Assembly: GCA_963969495.1 (NCBI GenBank)
Contig: OZ018330.1
Coordinates: forward strand, 53,822,534 to 53,886,533
Reading direction: 5' to 3'
DNA: 64,000 nucleotides
Source: Ceratothoa steindachneri
Taxonomy: Eukaryota > Arthropoda > Malacostraca > Isopoda > Cymothoidae
Shown in pieces: positions 33,451 to 45,314 of this stretch. A program made the position numbers and the translations under genes. The stretch's first letter is position 1; every line of letters begins with the position of its first letter. A model generated the notes under the pieces. That model ran no database searches. It had not been told where the DNA came from and saw nothing but the letters and a program-made list of their open reading frames with translations.

Positions 33451-34414
33451 AGAGGATAATTAGTACAGTAGCCACAGTTTTGCTGCCAGAGTAAATATTT
33501 ACATTTATGAGTTGCACTAAATTTGTCATACCAAAATTTATCTAACAAGAGAACATGCAGTTAAATTTTATTTACAATTTCCAATTACATCTAGATTGCA
33601 ACCCATTTTAAAATGAAGATGTCTATCACCATCAATTTCTACAGATAAGCCAAGTCAGTTAAAGTACATCATCTGCACAATGCAAAACATCTGACATGAG
33701 CTCATTTCAGCCAGGTCCTAATATATTATTGTAAGCATGCACATAAAATTTATTTCTATTTGTTACTATTTACATAAAAACTAACAGAGTTGTGCTCCTT
33801 GTCCATCTCTTTGTCCAGCCGTTGCTTAAATATTGTTAAACTAATACTGGATACCACATCATCTATCAATAACTGTTTCGGTAAAAAAAAACTTTCTATC
33901 TTTGTTAAACCTCACTTTTTAAAATTTCATACTGTCCCCCCTCATCAAAGGTGTATTATCCAATTGATAGAATCTATGAATATTAATCCTATCTATATAC
34001 CATAGAAAATTTTATATCGCTAGAGGGAGTTAAACTGCAGCATTAAGCATAGGTAATCCAGTTTTCAGGAGGATGGCTAATTGCTGAGGATTTCCAGGTC
34101 TTTTCTGTTTGGCGGCAGGCGGATCTTTTGTACCAAATTTCTGACAATAATGCAGTTTTGAGTGCTGAATACGAATGAAAGGAAGTATCTAAAAAAAAAA
34201 AATTTCAAACTGTAAATTTTGGTTTGTACGATACATTTTGAAAATAACGAAATAGAAATGAAACGCACTTAAACTGCCATATGATTTCCCAATATTATTG
34301 TTCACTTCCTTTATTATTTCTTCAAACATTCATTTGTATTAAGATATAAGTATCCCATAATATTTTTTTAAACAAATTTTCATTTTTATTGCGTTTTCGC
34401 CACATAAATTCACA
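33451..34414. other. No gene recognised
   Basis: AT-rich, no coding support. The segment 34,077-34,190 shares a stretch with 35,620-35,700 in inverted orientation (TTTCTGTTTGGCGGCAGGCG against CGCCTGCCGCCAAACAGAAA, allowing one mismatch), so a short inverted repeat brackets the mariner element. Confidence 0.55.
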
Positions 34415-34416
34415 TA

Positions 34417-35347
34417 CGAGGGGCGGTCAATAAGTTTTGCAATTCGGATATAAGGAAACGAGATATGAGGAAAAGTGTTTTATTATTTTTCAATATAACT
34501 ACCCTCGACTTCAATGCACTTGCGCCACTTGTCCCTGAGGCTTCGAATTCCCGACAACCAGAAATCTCCCGACTGCTGTTAAATCAGCTCTTGGACGGCG
34601 AGCCGGACATCTTCATCGTCCCCAAACCGGCGTCCACGCAGTGCAGCCTTGAGTTGACGGAATAAAAATAGTCGCTAGGAGCCAGATCTGAACTGTAGGG
34701 GGGGTGGTTGAGCTCCTCGAATCCACACTCGAACAGGGCAGCTTGTGCAACTCTGGCCTTGTGGACTTTGATGACGTTGAAGTCGATCATGGGGCGTGAG
34801 GTTTCTAGGGACCCAACGGGCAGAGACCTTGGCCATGGCGAAATTGTCGTGGATGATGTTGATAACACTTCCATGTGATATTCCAAGTTCTCGCTCGATT
34901 TCTTCAACCTTCACCCGTCGATTTTCGAGGATCATCCTCTCCACACGGGCCAGATTGTCTTCGTTGGTCACGTCTGACGGGCGTCCTGGATGGGGGTCAT
35001 CTTCAATGGACTCACGACCATGGCGGAACTCCCTTTTACAGCGAGCAATGGTTGCATAGGAAGGGACGGTGTCGGTGTACACTGCAACCATGCGTTCATG
35101 GATCTCTTTTGCATTCTTGCCTTCCTTGGTAAAAAATTTGATCACTGCGCGGTGCTCAACCTTCTCCATTGTTGAAAAAATTGTGACTGACGATCTGCGA
35201 TCAGCTACTGCTTCTTAAATAGACGAGGCAGGAGCGTGCGGCTGCAGTTCCTGACTTGTCATAACTTGTCCTAACACCCCCACAAACAGCCATCCCCCTT
35301 CCTCTGTTTTTCCCTACCGATTCGCAAAACTTACTGACCGCCCCTCG
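34417..35347 (-). mobile_element. Internally deleted mariner element with intact ends
   Basis: A 931-bp element. The left end CGAGGGGCGGTCAATAAGTT and the right end (reverse complement) CGAGGGGCGGTCAGTAAGTT form about 30-bp inverted repeats, flanked by TA on both sides (34,415-34,416 and 35,348-35,349) as expected for mariner. The minus-strand frame from 35,169 encodes a mariner N-terminus: MEKVEHRAVIKFFTKEGKNA, SYATIARCKREFRHGRES, DDPHPGRPSDV and LGISHGSVINIIHDNFAM, up to VSARWVPRNLTPHDR. The gene then shifts frame and joins VHKARVAQAALFECGFEELN and PPYSSDLAPSDYF near 34,700. The segment with the first two catalytic Asp residues is missing; only the third block remains. It is non-autonomous but could be mobilised by a related enzyme. 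Confidence 0.95.
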
Positions 35348-35349
35348 TA

Positions 35350-37912
35350 AGTAGGAACCGAGCATCTCACGGTGGGTACCGCCGTGTTCCAATATATTTC
35401 ACCTTTTTGGAGTAAATTCAGGGGGACTGCTCGTGGGGAGTTTAGAACTGCGGCGGAACCCTCCTACGATGATCCTGAGTTTCAATCAATTGGTTGGGTC
35501 TGGGGGCACAACCCCCGAGTATATAATAATAATTGTTTATAGAATAATGTTCTAAACTAGTGCGCATTAAATTTTGTTTTTTTAATACCTCCTTTCATTT
35601 CTCAAAAAAAATAAATGCTATATTCGTATTCAACACTCAAAACTGCTTCGTTGGCGAAAATTTGGTACATCGCATCCACCTGCCGCCAAACAGAAAAGAT
35701 CCGAATTTCCTAAAATTTTGAAGATTTCCTTAGAATTTCCTTAAAAATATCAGATCCTTAAACATTTCTTCAAACGTACCCAAATTCCCTTCAAACTTAC
35801 AGCCCTGCTTACAGTGGGTCAATTTTCTTATCAAGGAGTTTTTGGCATCTCAAGTGAACAGTAACCATGGGAACAAACTCAGTTTTCGTATAAACATCAT
35901 TTGAAGCCAGCTAAGCCATCGCATTTCTTACTCACAGAAATTTGTACTCATTGAGCGAAAGGATTAATGGAATTCGCCCTTTTTAAGAGCTCCTATCGGG
36001 AGCGGATGACCCTTAGGCGCTGAGTGCGCGTGCCCTTCTTTGTGGTGGCGAGCCTCTGCGAAAGAGAAGGCGGAACCGCTGCCGGTCTACTTAAAAACTC
36101 GCCTGAGCGCAACTGTGTGGAAGAGGGTAGATGGAAAAACCGTTTGTCCATAGATATAGGCGAAGTTTGGAAGAACTCTGGGAAAGCATAAGAAGGCCTC
36201 CTCCTCTTCAGATGTAGTGCGGCGAGAGGGCGGCTCAGAAGGTGATAGAGGGGAAAGCCCGTTACCAGTTGAGACTGGGGGGAGGAGAGCCCCTCAACCA
36301 AATAGAGGCATGTTGTCTGGAACCTCACCCACGTGAACATAAAGTGGGGTTTGGGGAGTGAGTTTTCGCTTCTTTTTTGCTTCATTAATTGCGTACAACC
36401 ACACACGAAATTTCCAAAAAAAAGAAAAGAAAAGGGACGATGAGCTATATCCAGCGTCCAGCCTATTCTGTCTCAGATGTTCGGACCTTTCTGGGGCTCC
36501 ATCTCTGAGCGCTTTAAGGTGTTATGTTCGCGCCTCTAGAGCAACACACAAAGACAGAAAGCCCAATGGAAGGTCACTCTCCGAAGGTCACAACTCCTAA
36601 ATGAGCAGCCAGCGAATCAGGTCTTACAGAGTTGAATCCTCTACTAAGCCGTACTATTCGTCAACAAGTCAGTCAGTATCTCAAGAGCTGCAATGTGACA
36701 GACCAAGAGACAGAACCCGAGACTTTTAGTTTGCCCTCACTGCCAACAAGGGAGTAAGGCCCACCATATAGGCAGTACAACTTTATTCACTCGAGAACTT
36801 CCGTAGGGGTCATTAGGGCGAAACTGCACTTCGCACACTTGGTGACCTAACGCCCAGGACCCCTCAAGCCTGGCTTCGTGCAACCTGCTGTCGTTAAATG
36901 GCGTTGCTTATAGAGGTTCCAGAGCCTCTCTTCTGACAAGGCATGAGGTAGCTAGTGAGGTCCTTAGAGCTCGATAGAGAAAGAAATAAGGAAGGCCAAA
37001 TGGTGCCATAGTATAAAAAAAGGGAGGAACCGAGTGAACGGACCAGCTTCCCCAAGGTCAACTAAATAATTAAAGTCAATTCAGTGATCAAAGCTTTCCT
37101 TACGGCCATGTTTTCTGGGAGGATGTGCCGTTCCTCCAGGTACTATGTGTAAGTCTACACTGGGTACCCCGTGCGGAGATATTCACAGTATGTGGTCGTT
37201 GTTGTGGCATTTAATTTACATTTTACCATAACCCTTTATGGAAATTATTATTTAGAAATATAACCAAAATGTCATAAATGGGTGTGTTGAACTTCTAACC
37301 TAACCTTGACTTGGTTAGTTTGTTTTAACGAAATAAATAAATCCTCATGTTAAATTTATATATTGTCATTACATAGTTTCATTGCTTTTGTTCTCTGGAG
37401 TTTACATGTGGCTCTGAAATTTCACTCATCTTTTTTTTGCTCTAAGATTTCGTTCAAACTGACCCACCCTAAATTTGTGTCGTTCAATCTGTCTTCGCCA
37501 AAACGAAATTAACGCGATCGACCGCCCACATTTTTTTCCTTCAAGATCTTTTGGGGCCTCAAATAAATCCTAGTGTATTTGTTGATCATAATTCTGTAGT
37601 CTTCTCCTTCACCATAAGTAGTAAAAAAACAAAACCTGGGTATAACATGAGTCAATGAGATACTATTGGCTGCCATAAGGCAGAATCCCAAAGTTGGTCT
37701 ACTATCGGTTAACGAATCCATGAATTATTATATTGGGGAGCAGGTTTCCAGCTCTGCTCTTCATATCATTGATAAGTATAGCCACATTTTGTCTCTTTCT
37801 AAGTTGCACGGCTAACACAAGGGAGATTCTTACTGACGTACCACAGGGAAAAGGGAGTATGTTTTTAAAAAAAATAACTACAACTGAATTTAAGTTTTTT
37901 TCTGTTTTACAG
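35350..37912. other. No gene recognised; GC-richer unassigned segment with possible LTR border
   Basis: 35,990-37,000 is GC-richer than its surroundings with several short open frames and no domain. CACACTTGGTGACCTAACGC at 36,833-36,852 resembles an LTR end followed by a primer-binding site (TTGGTGACC), comparable to the TGGTGACCC of the LTR element at 47,382, but no paired LTR was found. The N-terminal MFSD6 exons expected upstream of 37,913 were not recognised here. Confidence 0.4.
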
Positions 37913-38057
37913 CTTTCAGAAAAGAAAAGTTATGCTGCTTTGCTCATTGACTGCCTGGATCATCTTCACGCTGTCAATCCAGTACGTGACCCCACCGGAA
38001 GCGGGCTGTCTCGAGTACGACGGAAGAAATTATGTCGTTCGCTTCCCGGACTCGAAG
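37913..38057 (+). CDS. MFSD6: MFSD6-like transporter, internal exon (a)
   Basis: The acceptor TTTTTTCTGTTTTACAG is followed by a 145-nt exon ending AAG at donor GTTAGA. One base completes a codon started in an earlier exon (phase 2 intron), then 48 codons read FQKRKVMLLCSLTAWIIFTL, SIQYVTPP and EAGCLEYDGRNYVVRFPDSK. The first part after the basic residues is a transmembrane helix; the rest starts an extracellular loop. It joins in frame to the exon at 51,167. MFSD6 is a multi-pass major-facilitator membrane protein of uncertain substrate. The assignment comes mainly from exons c and d. The exon could be mis-linked, but splice phase, membrane topology and the PPEAGC context fit. Confidence 0.75.
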
Positions 38058-41000
38058 GTTAGATTCAGGATCTTTCTGCCTTGCAATCTCACCACTTGAT
38101 TATAATTTCGTGAATCTGTGCCTTTTAAGTCTATAACAGCATTTTCGAACCTCTTCATGAATCTAAATCCAAATTGGGAATCCATGCACTGGCTAGTGGC
38201 TACCTATTTGGTTAAGAACCTTTTCAAGATCCTGCCCCTCACCCTTGTTTATAAATTCCTAAACGCTTCCATCCTAGTCTACCTGCCTTCTTAATTTAAC
38301 CTATCCCGGCCTCTGAGAGACCTACTTATATTCGGTTATGCTCGCTTACTAATTATTGCTCATAGTCGTCTATACTGCAGAGGATCTGCTTAATCAATAT
38401 TTACTACTAGATTAATGAATGATCTTGTTAACATTCGCCCCCCTCCCTCTCATTTGATGCCTCCAAACGTGTTTTGAAGAGCCACCATTTATTATTTGGT
38501 AGACTAAAATAAAATCTTACTTTACATGATATATTCTATAGAAAATGAAGAATCCTAATCCTATTAATAAGTAGGAAAGTTCAAAAACTAAAAGTAAATA
38601 TGGAAAGCTTATACTAAACAGTAAGACTTATGATGGTGTATTACCAATGATAGGTACTTTAATTCAGGCTTGCCTTTTAAGCTATGTATGTCTCACATGT
38701 TTCATCCCTAAGGTTACTTCTATGACGAGAATTAGGAGTTCGCTATTGACAACGACTCACAAGAATATGTCAATGAGAAATCGATAGTACCGCTCTTTTA
38801 AAACAGTCAATAGTTTAATGAAGAGAATTCTAAATCCTTAATACTTAATATCGTAGAATTAGGCAGTTATCGCCTATTTCTCGATTCCTTCGTTTGGTGG
38901 GGAAGGATTACGACAGCTCAAAATAATAATTGGAATTGAATTTCGTTAAGTGCGCGGGTTTTTTTGTTATTCGAATACTTTAAATATAGTTGGCCGGGAT
39001 TAGTCTTATTTAATTAGGCTTTAGTGGTTGGAGGAATTAAACAAAAATTGCGAAAATAATCTTTAATTGCATAACAAAACATATAATACAAATAATTACA
39101 CTCTAGTTATTAATTAATTCAGCAATTGTAAAATTATCAATAATTACCAATAATTACTCATGCCGCAAGGGCTCAATACTCTGAGTACGAACCCGATATG
39201 GTTTAGGAAGAAACTACGAATGAAATCCTAGCCTTAGGGGCACAATAATTCACTTTAGTTATCCGAGATGATTCGGGAGGAGACTAATTGACGAGTCTTA
39301 GTCGGAGGGCATCGCACCTCCTCGACGAGAAAAGAAAAGGTGTAAATATCTTACTATTTTTTTTTTTTGGGGGGGGGGGGATACCACAAGTAAATGCTCG
39401 GGGAAGATTCTCTAAGTAGACGCTCTAAAGGAGAAGATTTTCCCGTAGACGCTCGAGGAGGAAAACTCATGTGGGGCTGAGACTGTGCGCTTCTTCTGGC
39501 GAGTCCTTCGATCCTGATGTCGTCGTTCCAAAAAGGATCCTAGCTGCGGGCCGGTATGACACAGTGTTCTATCGGTCGAGGATATGCGCCGTTAGTGAAT
39601 AATTCCACAGACGTCTTAAAACAGTCCGCCGATTACCTTCTATATTTTCCGGGCTTGGCTCACTCGGGAGCAACGTAGAGATAACTCACCACCACCACAT
39701 GGGGTCTTTTCCAGGGGAGAGGGAGAGTCTTCGGGATTCTTCCTGGGGCGGATTCTGACGTAATACTTCCTCGATTAATTTTGTGATGGAGAATATATAG
39801 GCGTTCGCCAGAACTCCTATATTTGTTAATGGAAGCAACTATGCCCTGCCTCACCGCCTCGGCGTTTATAGCTCGGCGTCGGGGTTTTGATGGTCCAACT
39901 GAACCGAAGAAATTCTCAGCTAATTTCGCCGGAAGTTTGCCGACTGGCGTAGGGCATTGCTCTTCCCGATAACTCTCTTTTCACACGACTCCTTTAAACA
40001 AAATCTTACTGGATCTCTCTTTCTTCGACATTTCATTTTCGGGAGTTTTTCTATGGCAATTATCCTTATTCTGTCTAAAATATTTCCCTTATAATATTCG
40101 TAAGTCATCTTTAAAGTCAGTAAGTTTTTGGTGACCAAATTGAGCAGCTCTGAAAATAAATTAAATACATCTCAAAATTATCCAAGTCAATCCACAGAAA
40201 CAGCATCCAGTTTGACTCTTTCAGTTTTGCACAGCCTGCAAATTTAGGGAATTTCGCAGTCTTTTACAGGGGGATATTTAATTCATAAATTTTGAAAGTT
40301 GTCTATCACAACTCAATGACTTACAAATATACCAGGTGCTTTAAAATAACAAACACATGAAGGATAAACCTCTCGTGAGGCTAACTTAAATTTAAGCAAT
40401 AGGAAAAATAGTAACACAAAATAAATTATATAAGCAGGACCTCTTGCAAGATAAAAAGGTTTCAGGGAATTAAAACCGTAACATGGTCCATAAAAAAAAA
40501 AAATAGCCCAACTTTTTCTAGCCTATGGAAGGACCAAAAACCCCAAGTTGCATACAGCTGAAGGCATCCCCAACAAGCCAAACTATTGGTCTCTGAGCCT
40601 CTTAAGTAGTTCTACCAGTAATTCCAGAAATGAAACTCAAGAAACTATATAAATAATGGACTGTCGTTTAATAGTAAACGCCCATTTTCTGCCCTATGTA
40701 CTGGAGAGACGAGTATTAGAGCAGACGACAAAAAACTACTCTATTGGAATAGCAAAAAAACTTGAGCACTTCACCTCTTTAAAAAAGTAACCTTAGTAAA
40801 CAAGGTTCTTTTCATAATATCTCAAACTTCCAAGTAAATCCCTCAGAAAAAAGGAGGATTTATGATTGGAAGCCATAAAATAGGCGTAAATAGAAGGGCA
40901 GAGAAGAAAAGAGAGAAACGAACAGTTTTTTGCTTCAAAGCCGAATGAATTTAATTCAAGAGGCATACATAAGCTTTTATTATATTGATAAAATATCCTT

Positions 41001-41215
41001 AAAAGGGATGGAAACTTTTTATGTAAAATAAATTCTATTGTGCAGTGAGAAGAAAGCGAGGCCTACTTGCCAAGGATTAATAGTGCAGATTTTGATGTTA
41101 TTGAGATGCGGTTGGTTGCATACAAAGAGAGGAAAGGAAAGTGATTAAAGCGAGTAGGAATGAGGATTCCGATAGGAACAAGAAGTTATTCTTGAGGAAA
41201 GTAAGAAAAATTAGT
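38058..41215. other. Intron sequence with dispersed-repeat copy
   Basis: Part of the 13.1-kb intron. 38,640-38,860 and 40,060-40,330 match, in order and orientation, the continuous segment 44,820-45,230 (shared landmarks TCTATGACGAGA, CAAGAATATG, TAAGTCA, GAGCAGCTCTGAAAAT). The 1.2 kb between (38,861-40,059), with a G run at 39,369-39,380 and GC-richer sequence, is absent from the other copy and may be an insertion. No protein domain seen in it. Confidence 0.6.
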
Positions 41216-42560
41216 TTAAATTTCGTGTTTCATCGCGGTATGGAAAAGATAACCAAAGGTTGCTAGTTCCGTGGCCGGTCGGAAAAATGTGAAAGAAGCT
41301 GGAGTAGATGATATAGTCGCTGAGATGCTAAAATGTGTTAGTAATTGTGTTATGGAATGAGTGTGGTTGTTGTGTTGTAAGACATTTAAATGCGGAAGAG
41401 TGCAGTAGTACTTCCGTGGTATAAGTTTAAAGAGAAGAAAGGTGAATTCAATAACTACAGGGGGTAAGTCTTCTGAGTGTTTTATGCAGTCTTTGGAAAG
41501 ATTCTGATTGGGTGTATAAGAATGATAAGTGAAGGATTGATATGGGATGAACAAGAGCAGGTGAGGGGTTTATGGATCGATCAATTGCTTTCAGACATTG
41601 GGGTGAAACAAAACAAGGGATGGGAGATGTAAAGTGTGTGGTGGGTTCATAGATCTGGCAAAAGCTTAGGATCGCGTAGATAGAGAAGCCTTAGAGCGGG
41701 TGCTAAGGATGTCTGAAGTGAGTGGTATACCATATCATGGTATGATGAGTATTTATGTTGTGATCATAGCTTGTTTAATATCTTTATGAATGAAGTACTA
41801 AGAGAAGTGCGTGAAAAAATGACAGAAAGGAGTGGGAAAGGGATGAGGGATGAGTTCTCATCATGTTGGTATATGTTGATGACTTGGTTTTGGTGGCCGA
41901 GTGTGAGAGGAATTTGGAAATATAAATTGTAACTTTTGACAAGGGATGTAAAAATCAATAGAGAAAAGAGTATATAATAAAAATGGGGTGGGGTGTAATA
42001 TCCGAATCCGAGATGTTACCTCTGAAAAAGTGCGAAGTTTTGAGTATCTTCGATGCATTATAGTAAATAGTAGTTGTGCAGATGAAGCAGATTGCGACAA
42101 CCAGTTTTTTTAAATATTAGAGAAGTCTCTGGAGCAATGGCACGTTAGTGAATAAGGCGTTTAAATGTTGAATGAGCAAGTAATCTGCATGAGAGTATGG
42201 TGGTGCCAATGTTGGTGTTTGGAAGAGAGACTATGTTATGGAAGAAGGAAAAATCTAGAGTGAAAGCAGTTCAAATGGACAACTTGAGAGGGATGCTTGG
42301 TATGCAAAAGTTGGATAGAGCGAGGAACGACTGGTGTGAATAAGGTTGTGACTGAGGTTGTTCTGATGTGGTGTAGACGTGTAAAAAAGAATGGGTAGAA
42401 ATAGACTTGTGAAGTGAATCTCCGAGAGTCAGTGGCAAGGTGTAAGATGGTTTGGAAGACAGCGTAAATGGTCGATTGATTGAGTGAATCAATGTGTGAG
42501 AGAGAAAGGGATTATTGAAGTGGGAAGTAGACTATATTTTTATGGTATGTGTGATTGAGG
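41216..42560 (+). pseudogene. RTE-like LINE reverse transcriptase relic
   Basis: In order on the plus strand: KEAGVDDIVAEMLKCVSN (41,291), FIDLAKA-stop-DRVDREALERV (41,648), YVDDLVLVAE with YVDD at 41,872-41,883, then VTSEKVRSFEYL (42,014), LVFGRETMLWKKEKSRVKAV (42,211) and a C-terminal RLYFYGMCD-stop near 42,530. These are the reverse-transcriptase and downstream blocks of an RTE/craniofacial-development-protein-2-like LINE. Stops and frameshifts are frequent and the endonuclease half is absent. The tail probably extends to about 42,700 or beyond. Lies in the MFSD6 intron in sense orientation. Confidence 0.82.
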
Positions 42561-43490
42561 GGCGTAAAATAGGGTCGTCTCCCCAGGGATGACCCCTGGC
42601 TGGGCGAGGAGCTACAACACATACCACCCCGTCGCTCTGAGGTGACTTCGACGTCGGTGAAATGACGGGTGGCTTTGCGCTTAATAGAGCATAAAAGAGG
42701 GGGAGGGGGTATTAGGACCGTTTAACGTCCTCTTTTTCCCTTTGTTGGGTCTAAACAGTCGCGAAAAAGATAATGAGAAATTAAGATGTGCAAAAGATGA
42801 CGCGAGAGAGAGCTACACTTTCTCTTGTGGCACTGGGGTCCGGAGAGCGTGACGCTGCCCCAGGTTTCAGTTTTAGTGGGGTATTTCCCCATCTACCCCC
42901 CGCCCCTTGCGGGGATAAAAGCGGGTATGGGAGGCGAGTAGTTTTAAAGGTGATGATGCGTGCTGACCCCACCTTGTGGGTGAGAGATGTTTTCATTTTT
43001 CCCCGTGCAAATATTTCAGTTATTATTACTCGAATTGTACTGGGTTTATTTTACTCAAAGCGATGACCAACGATAGCATCTCTCGCAAAAACTTTGTAAA
43101 GTGATGAAGACGGAGGAATTAAAAATGTGTAAAATATATACAGACGCATATCAGGCAGTCAATGGGGCCTGAAGGGCACGTAACTGCGGGCTTTGTGCCT
43201 GGAAAGACACCCAATCCTTCAGATGTTAGCTGCACCGTAGTTGCTACCCATGCTTCGTCCGACACCACCTAGCGGTTCCTTAGAAAGTGGGAAATGGATT
43301 TTATCGTGTGGTTCAAAGGGTGAAAGCAATCAAAAAATAAGTGTGAAGAATACAGAGTTAAGCAGAGTGGATCACTAAAGTCAGGTTGAACAATAAAGGG
43401 AACCCGTCTTGGCCAAACTGTAATTTAGGGTCAAATTTTTGTCGTTAAAATCGCGAAGTTTCGAATCCTCTCACGATTAATATATTACAG
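42561..43490. other. Probable LINE tail and unassigned intron sequence
   Basis: GC-richer patches (42,580-42,660; 42,830-42,920) follow the LINE stop and could be its untranslated tail. No coding support. Confidence 0.45.
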
Positions 43491-43513
43491 GTTGACCTCC
43501 CCCAAAGCACTTC

Positions 43514-43577
43514 AACTTTCAATAGGTTTCATTTCTTAATTCGAGAAAGAATTAAGAAATAAAGCCTATTGAAAGTT
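43514..43577. repeat. Hairpin: 29-bp inverted repeat with 6-bp loop
   Basis: The arms 43,514-43,542 and 43,549-43,577 match at 27 of 29 positions around GAGAAA. Weaker symmetry continues outward (CCCCAAAGC against GGGGCACGTTTTGGGG), so the whole foldback may be about 115 bp, 43,490-43,605. It may be a small MITE. Confidence 0.9.
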
Positions 43578-43698
43578 TGGGGCACGTTTTGGGGTACCCC
43601 TGTATTTATTATTAACGAGGTCTATGTTTGAAATTATTTTTGATTGTCTGGAGCCCGGGGGCTCGTAGCTCACGTAGATGAAACGCTTCTTGGAGGTT

Positions 43699-43824
43699 GA
43701 TGTGAAAGCTGGCCCTTGGCGTGGAGCGAGGGTGACAGCGAGCATTGTGTGAATGACAATTGATGTGAGGGCTAGCACTTGGCGTGGAGTTAGGATGGCA
43801 GTGAGTGCTGTGTGTATGACAATT
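43699..43824. repeat. 63-bp direct duplication
   Basis: Two adjacent copies, 43,699-43,761 and 43,762-43,824, share CTTGGCGTGGAG and TGACAATTGAT. As 63 is divisible by three, the minus-strand frame across them stays open and shows a 21-residue His/Cys-containing repeat. No gene function is implied. Confidence 0.9.
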
Positions 43825-44819
43825 GATCTGCATTTTCCCGTGCGTCCAGATTAACTGGGCATCGAACGTCGTGAAGTTGCCAGGTGTCGCCATCGTGGGA
43901 TTGCTAGTGGTCGCTGGCTACGCCAGCACTTTACTTTTCCACTCAGAATAATCACACCTCCCTAACAAATGGCGTTAGATCGATTCGTGGTCAGGTTTGG
44001 TGTGTTTAATCGTAGAAGTTTCGAAAAAAGAAAAATGTCTCGGAAGCAAAAAATGATGCAAATTTTCCCAGGAAAAGGGGTAATTCAGAAGAAAAAATAG
44101 ACTTGAATCTGCGTGTACAAAATGTTATACAATATTATCCTCCTCAGAAACAACTTTTTGAATTAATTTGTCCATAATCTAATATTTTAAAATATAATAT
44201 TTTAACTTTTGAATAAATATTTTGTTTTCGCTTTTAAGAAACTCTTTAATTTTAAATAGGTACATTAATTTTCCTGGCGATGAATTGACCGGGAACGAAT
44301 TGACATGGAACAAATTGACTGTTAAACTAATAGCTGCAAGCTTCCCGCATGACTACTAGCAGTTAGCGTATACAACCCTCTATATAATTGTGGATTTCTG
44401 ACAAACAACAAAAGGGCTGGCGGATAAAACTCCATTAGTACTAAAAAAAAACCCCGCTGTAAATTAACAAAACCATTCATTTCCAAAGAGAGGGACAATT
44501 CATGCCATTTTGTAGCGCCTAACACTCGTAGATACTGATTTGTCTCTACTTATCAAAATCCATCTAAGCACCATGAAAATGATAGAATAAAAAAAATCAG
44601 CAGCTGAAAGGCGACACAATCTAAGAGAACAGAAGAAATCAGTATCTCTAATCTACAAAACAATATGGGTATACTGCAGAGTGGGAGTCTCTCACCTCTT
44701 CTCTTCTGTCAAATCCTGTCAAATCCTGCCAAATCCTAAGCCACAATGTGAGCCAAGTCAGAATGAAAGACCCTACAACTACAAAGGAAATCAACCACAA
44801 TCTTTTTAAATTTTTAGGT

Positions 44820-45230
44820 CTACTTGACTCGCATGTTTATCTTTACAGTCCTTTCTATGACGAGAAATAGGAGTTCATCACTGAGAACGAATCGCAAGAA
44901 TATGACATGAGGAATATGAGGAATCGTTAGTACAAATGTTTGTATAAAGTTAATAGTTTCAGGATGAGAATTCCTAATTCTTAATTTCTCTCCTAATTCT
45001 GAATCTGATCTGTTCCTTTTAATATTCCATAAGTCACATTTGAAGTTATTAAATTTTGATAAGTTGAGCTGCTTTGAAAATCAATCGAGTCTATCTGAAA
45101 ATATCAAAATCAATCCACTGAAACATCAAGTTACGAGCATCTTAAATTGTATATGCACAGAGAATGATGAACACTTGAAAGGATTCCTTCACACCACAGG
45201 GCTTCTCTGCTGTCTGATCACATGAAAAAG
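44820..45230. repeat. Dispersed repeat, uninterrupted copy
   Basis: Direct-orientation relative of 38,640-38,860 plus 40,060-40,330. It has no coding content and its family is unknown. It lacks the 1.2-kb segment seen in the other copy. Confidence 0.7.
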
Positions 45231-45314
45231 AAATTTAGTGTTGCAAACAAAAGTTCTGAATGTGCACTCAGGGTAGATAAACAAATGCACCTACAAAATA
45301 CTCATCTAAATACT

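Noticed and set aside
35993..36406. 137-codon minus-strand open frame as a gene
   Set aside because: No domain recognised, and composition looks like decayed repeat sequence; no start or splice support.
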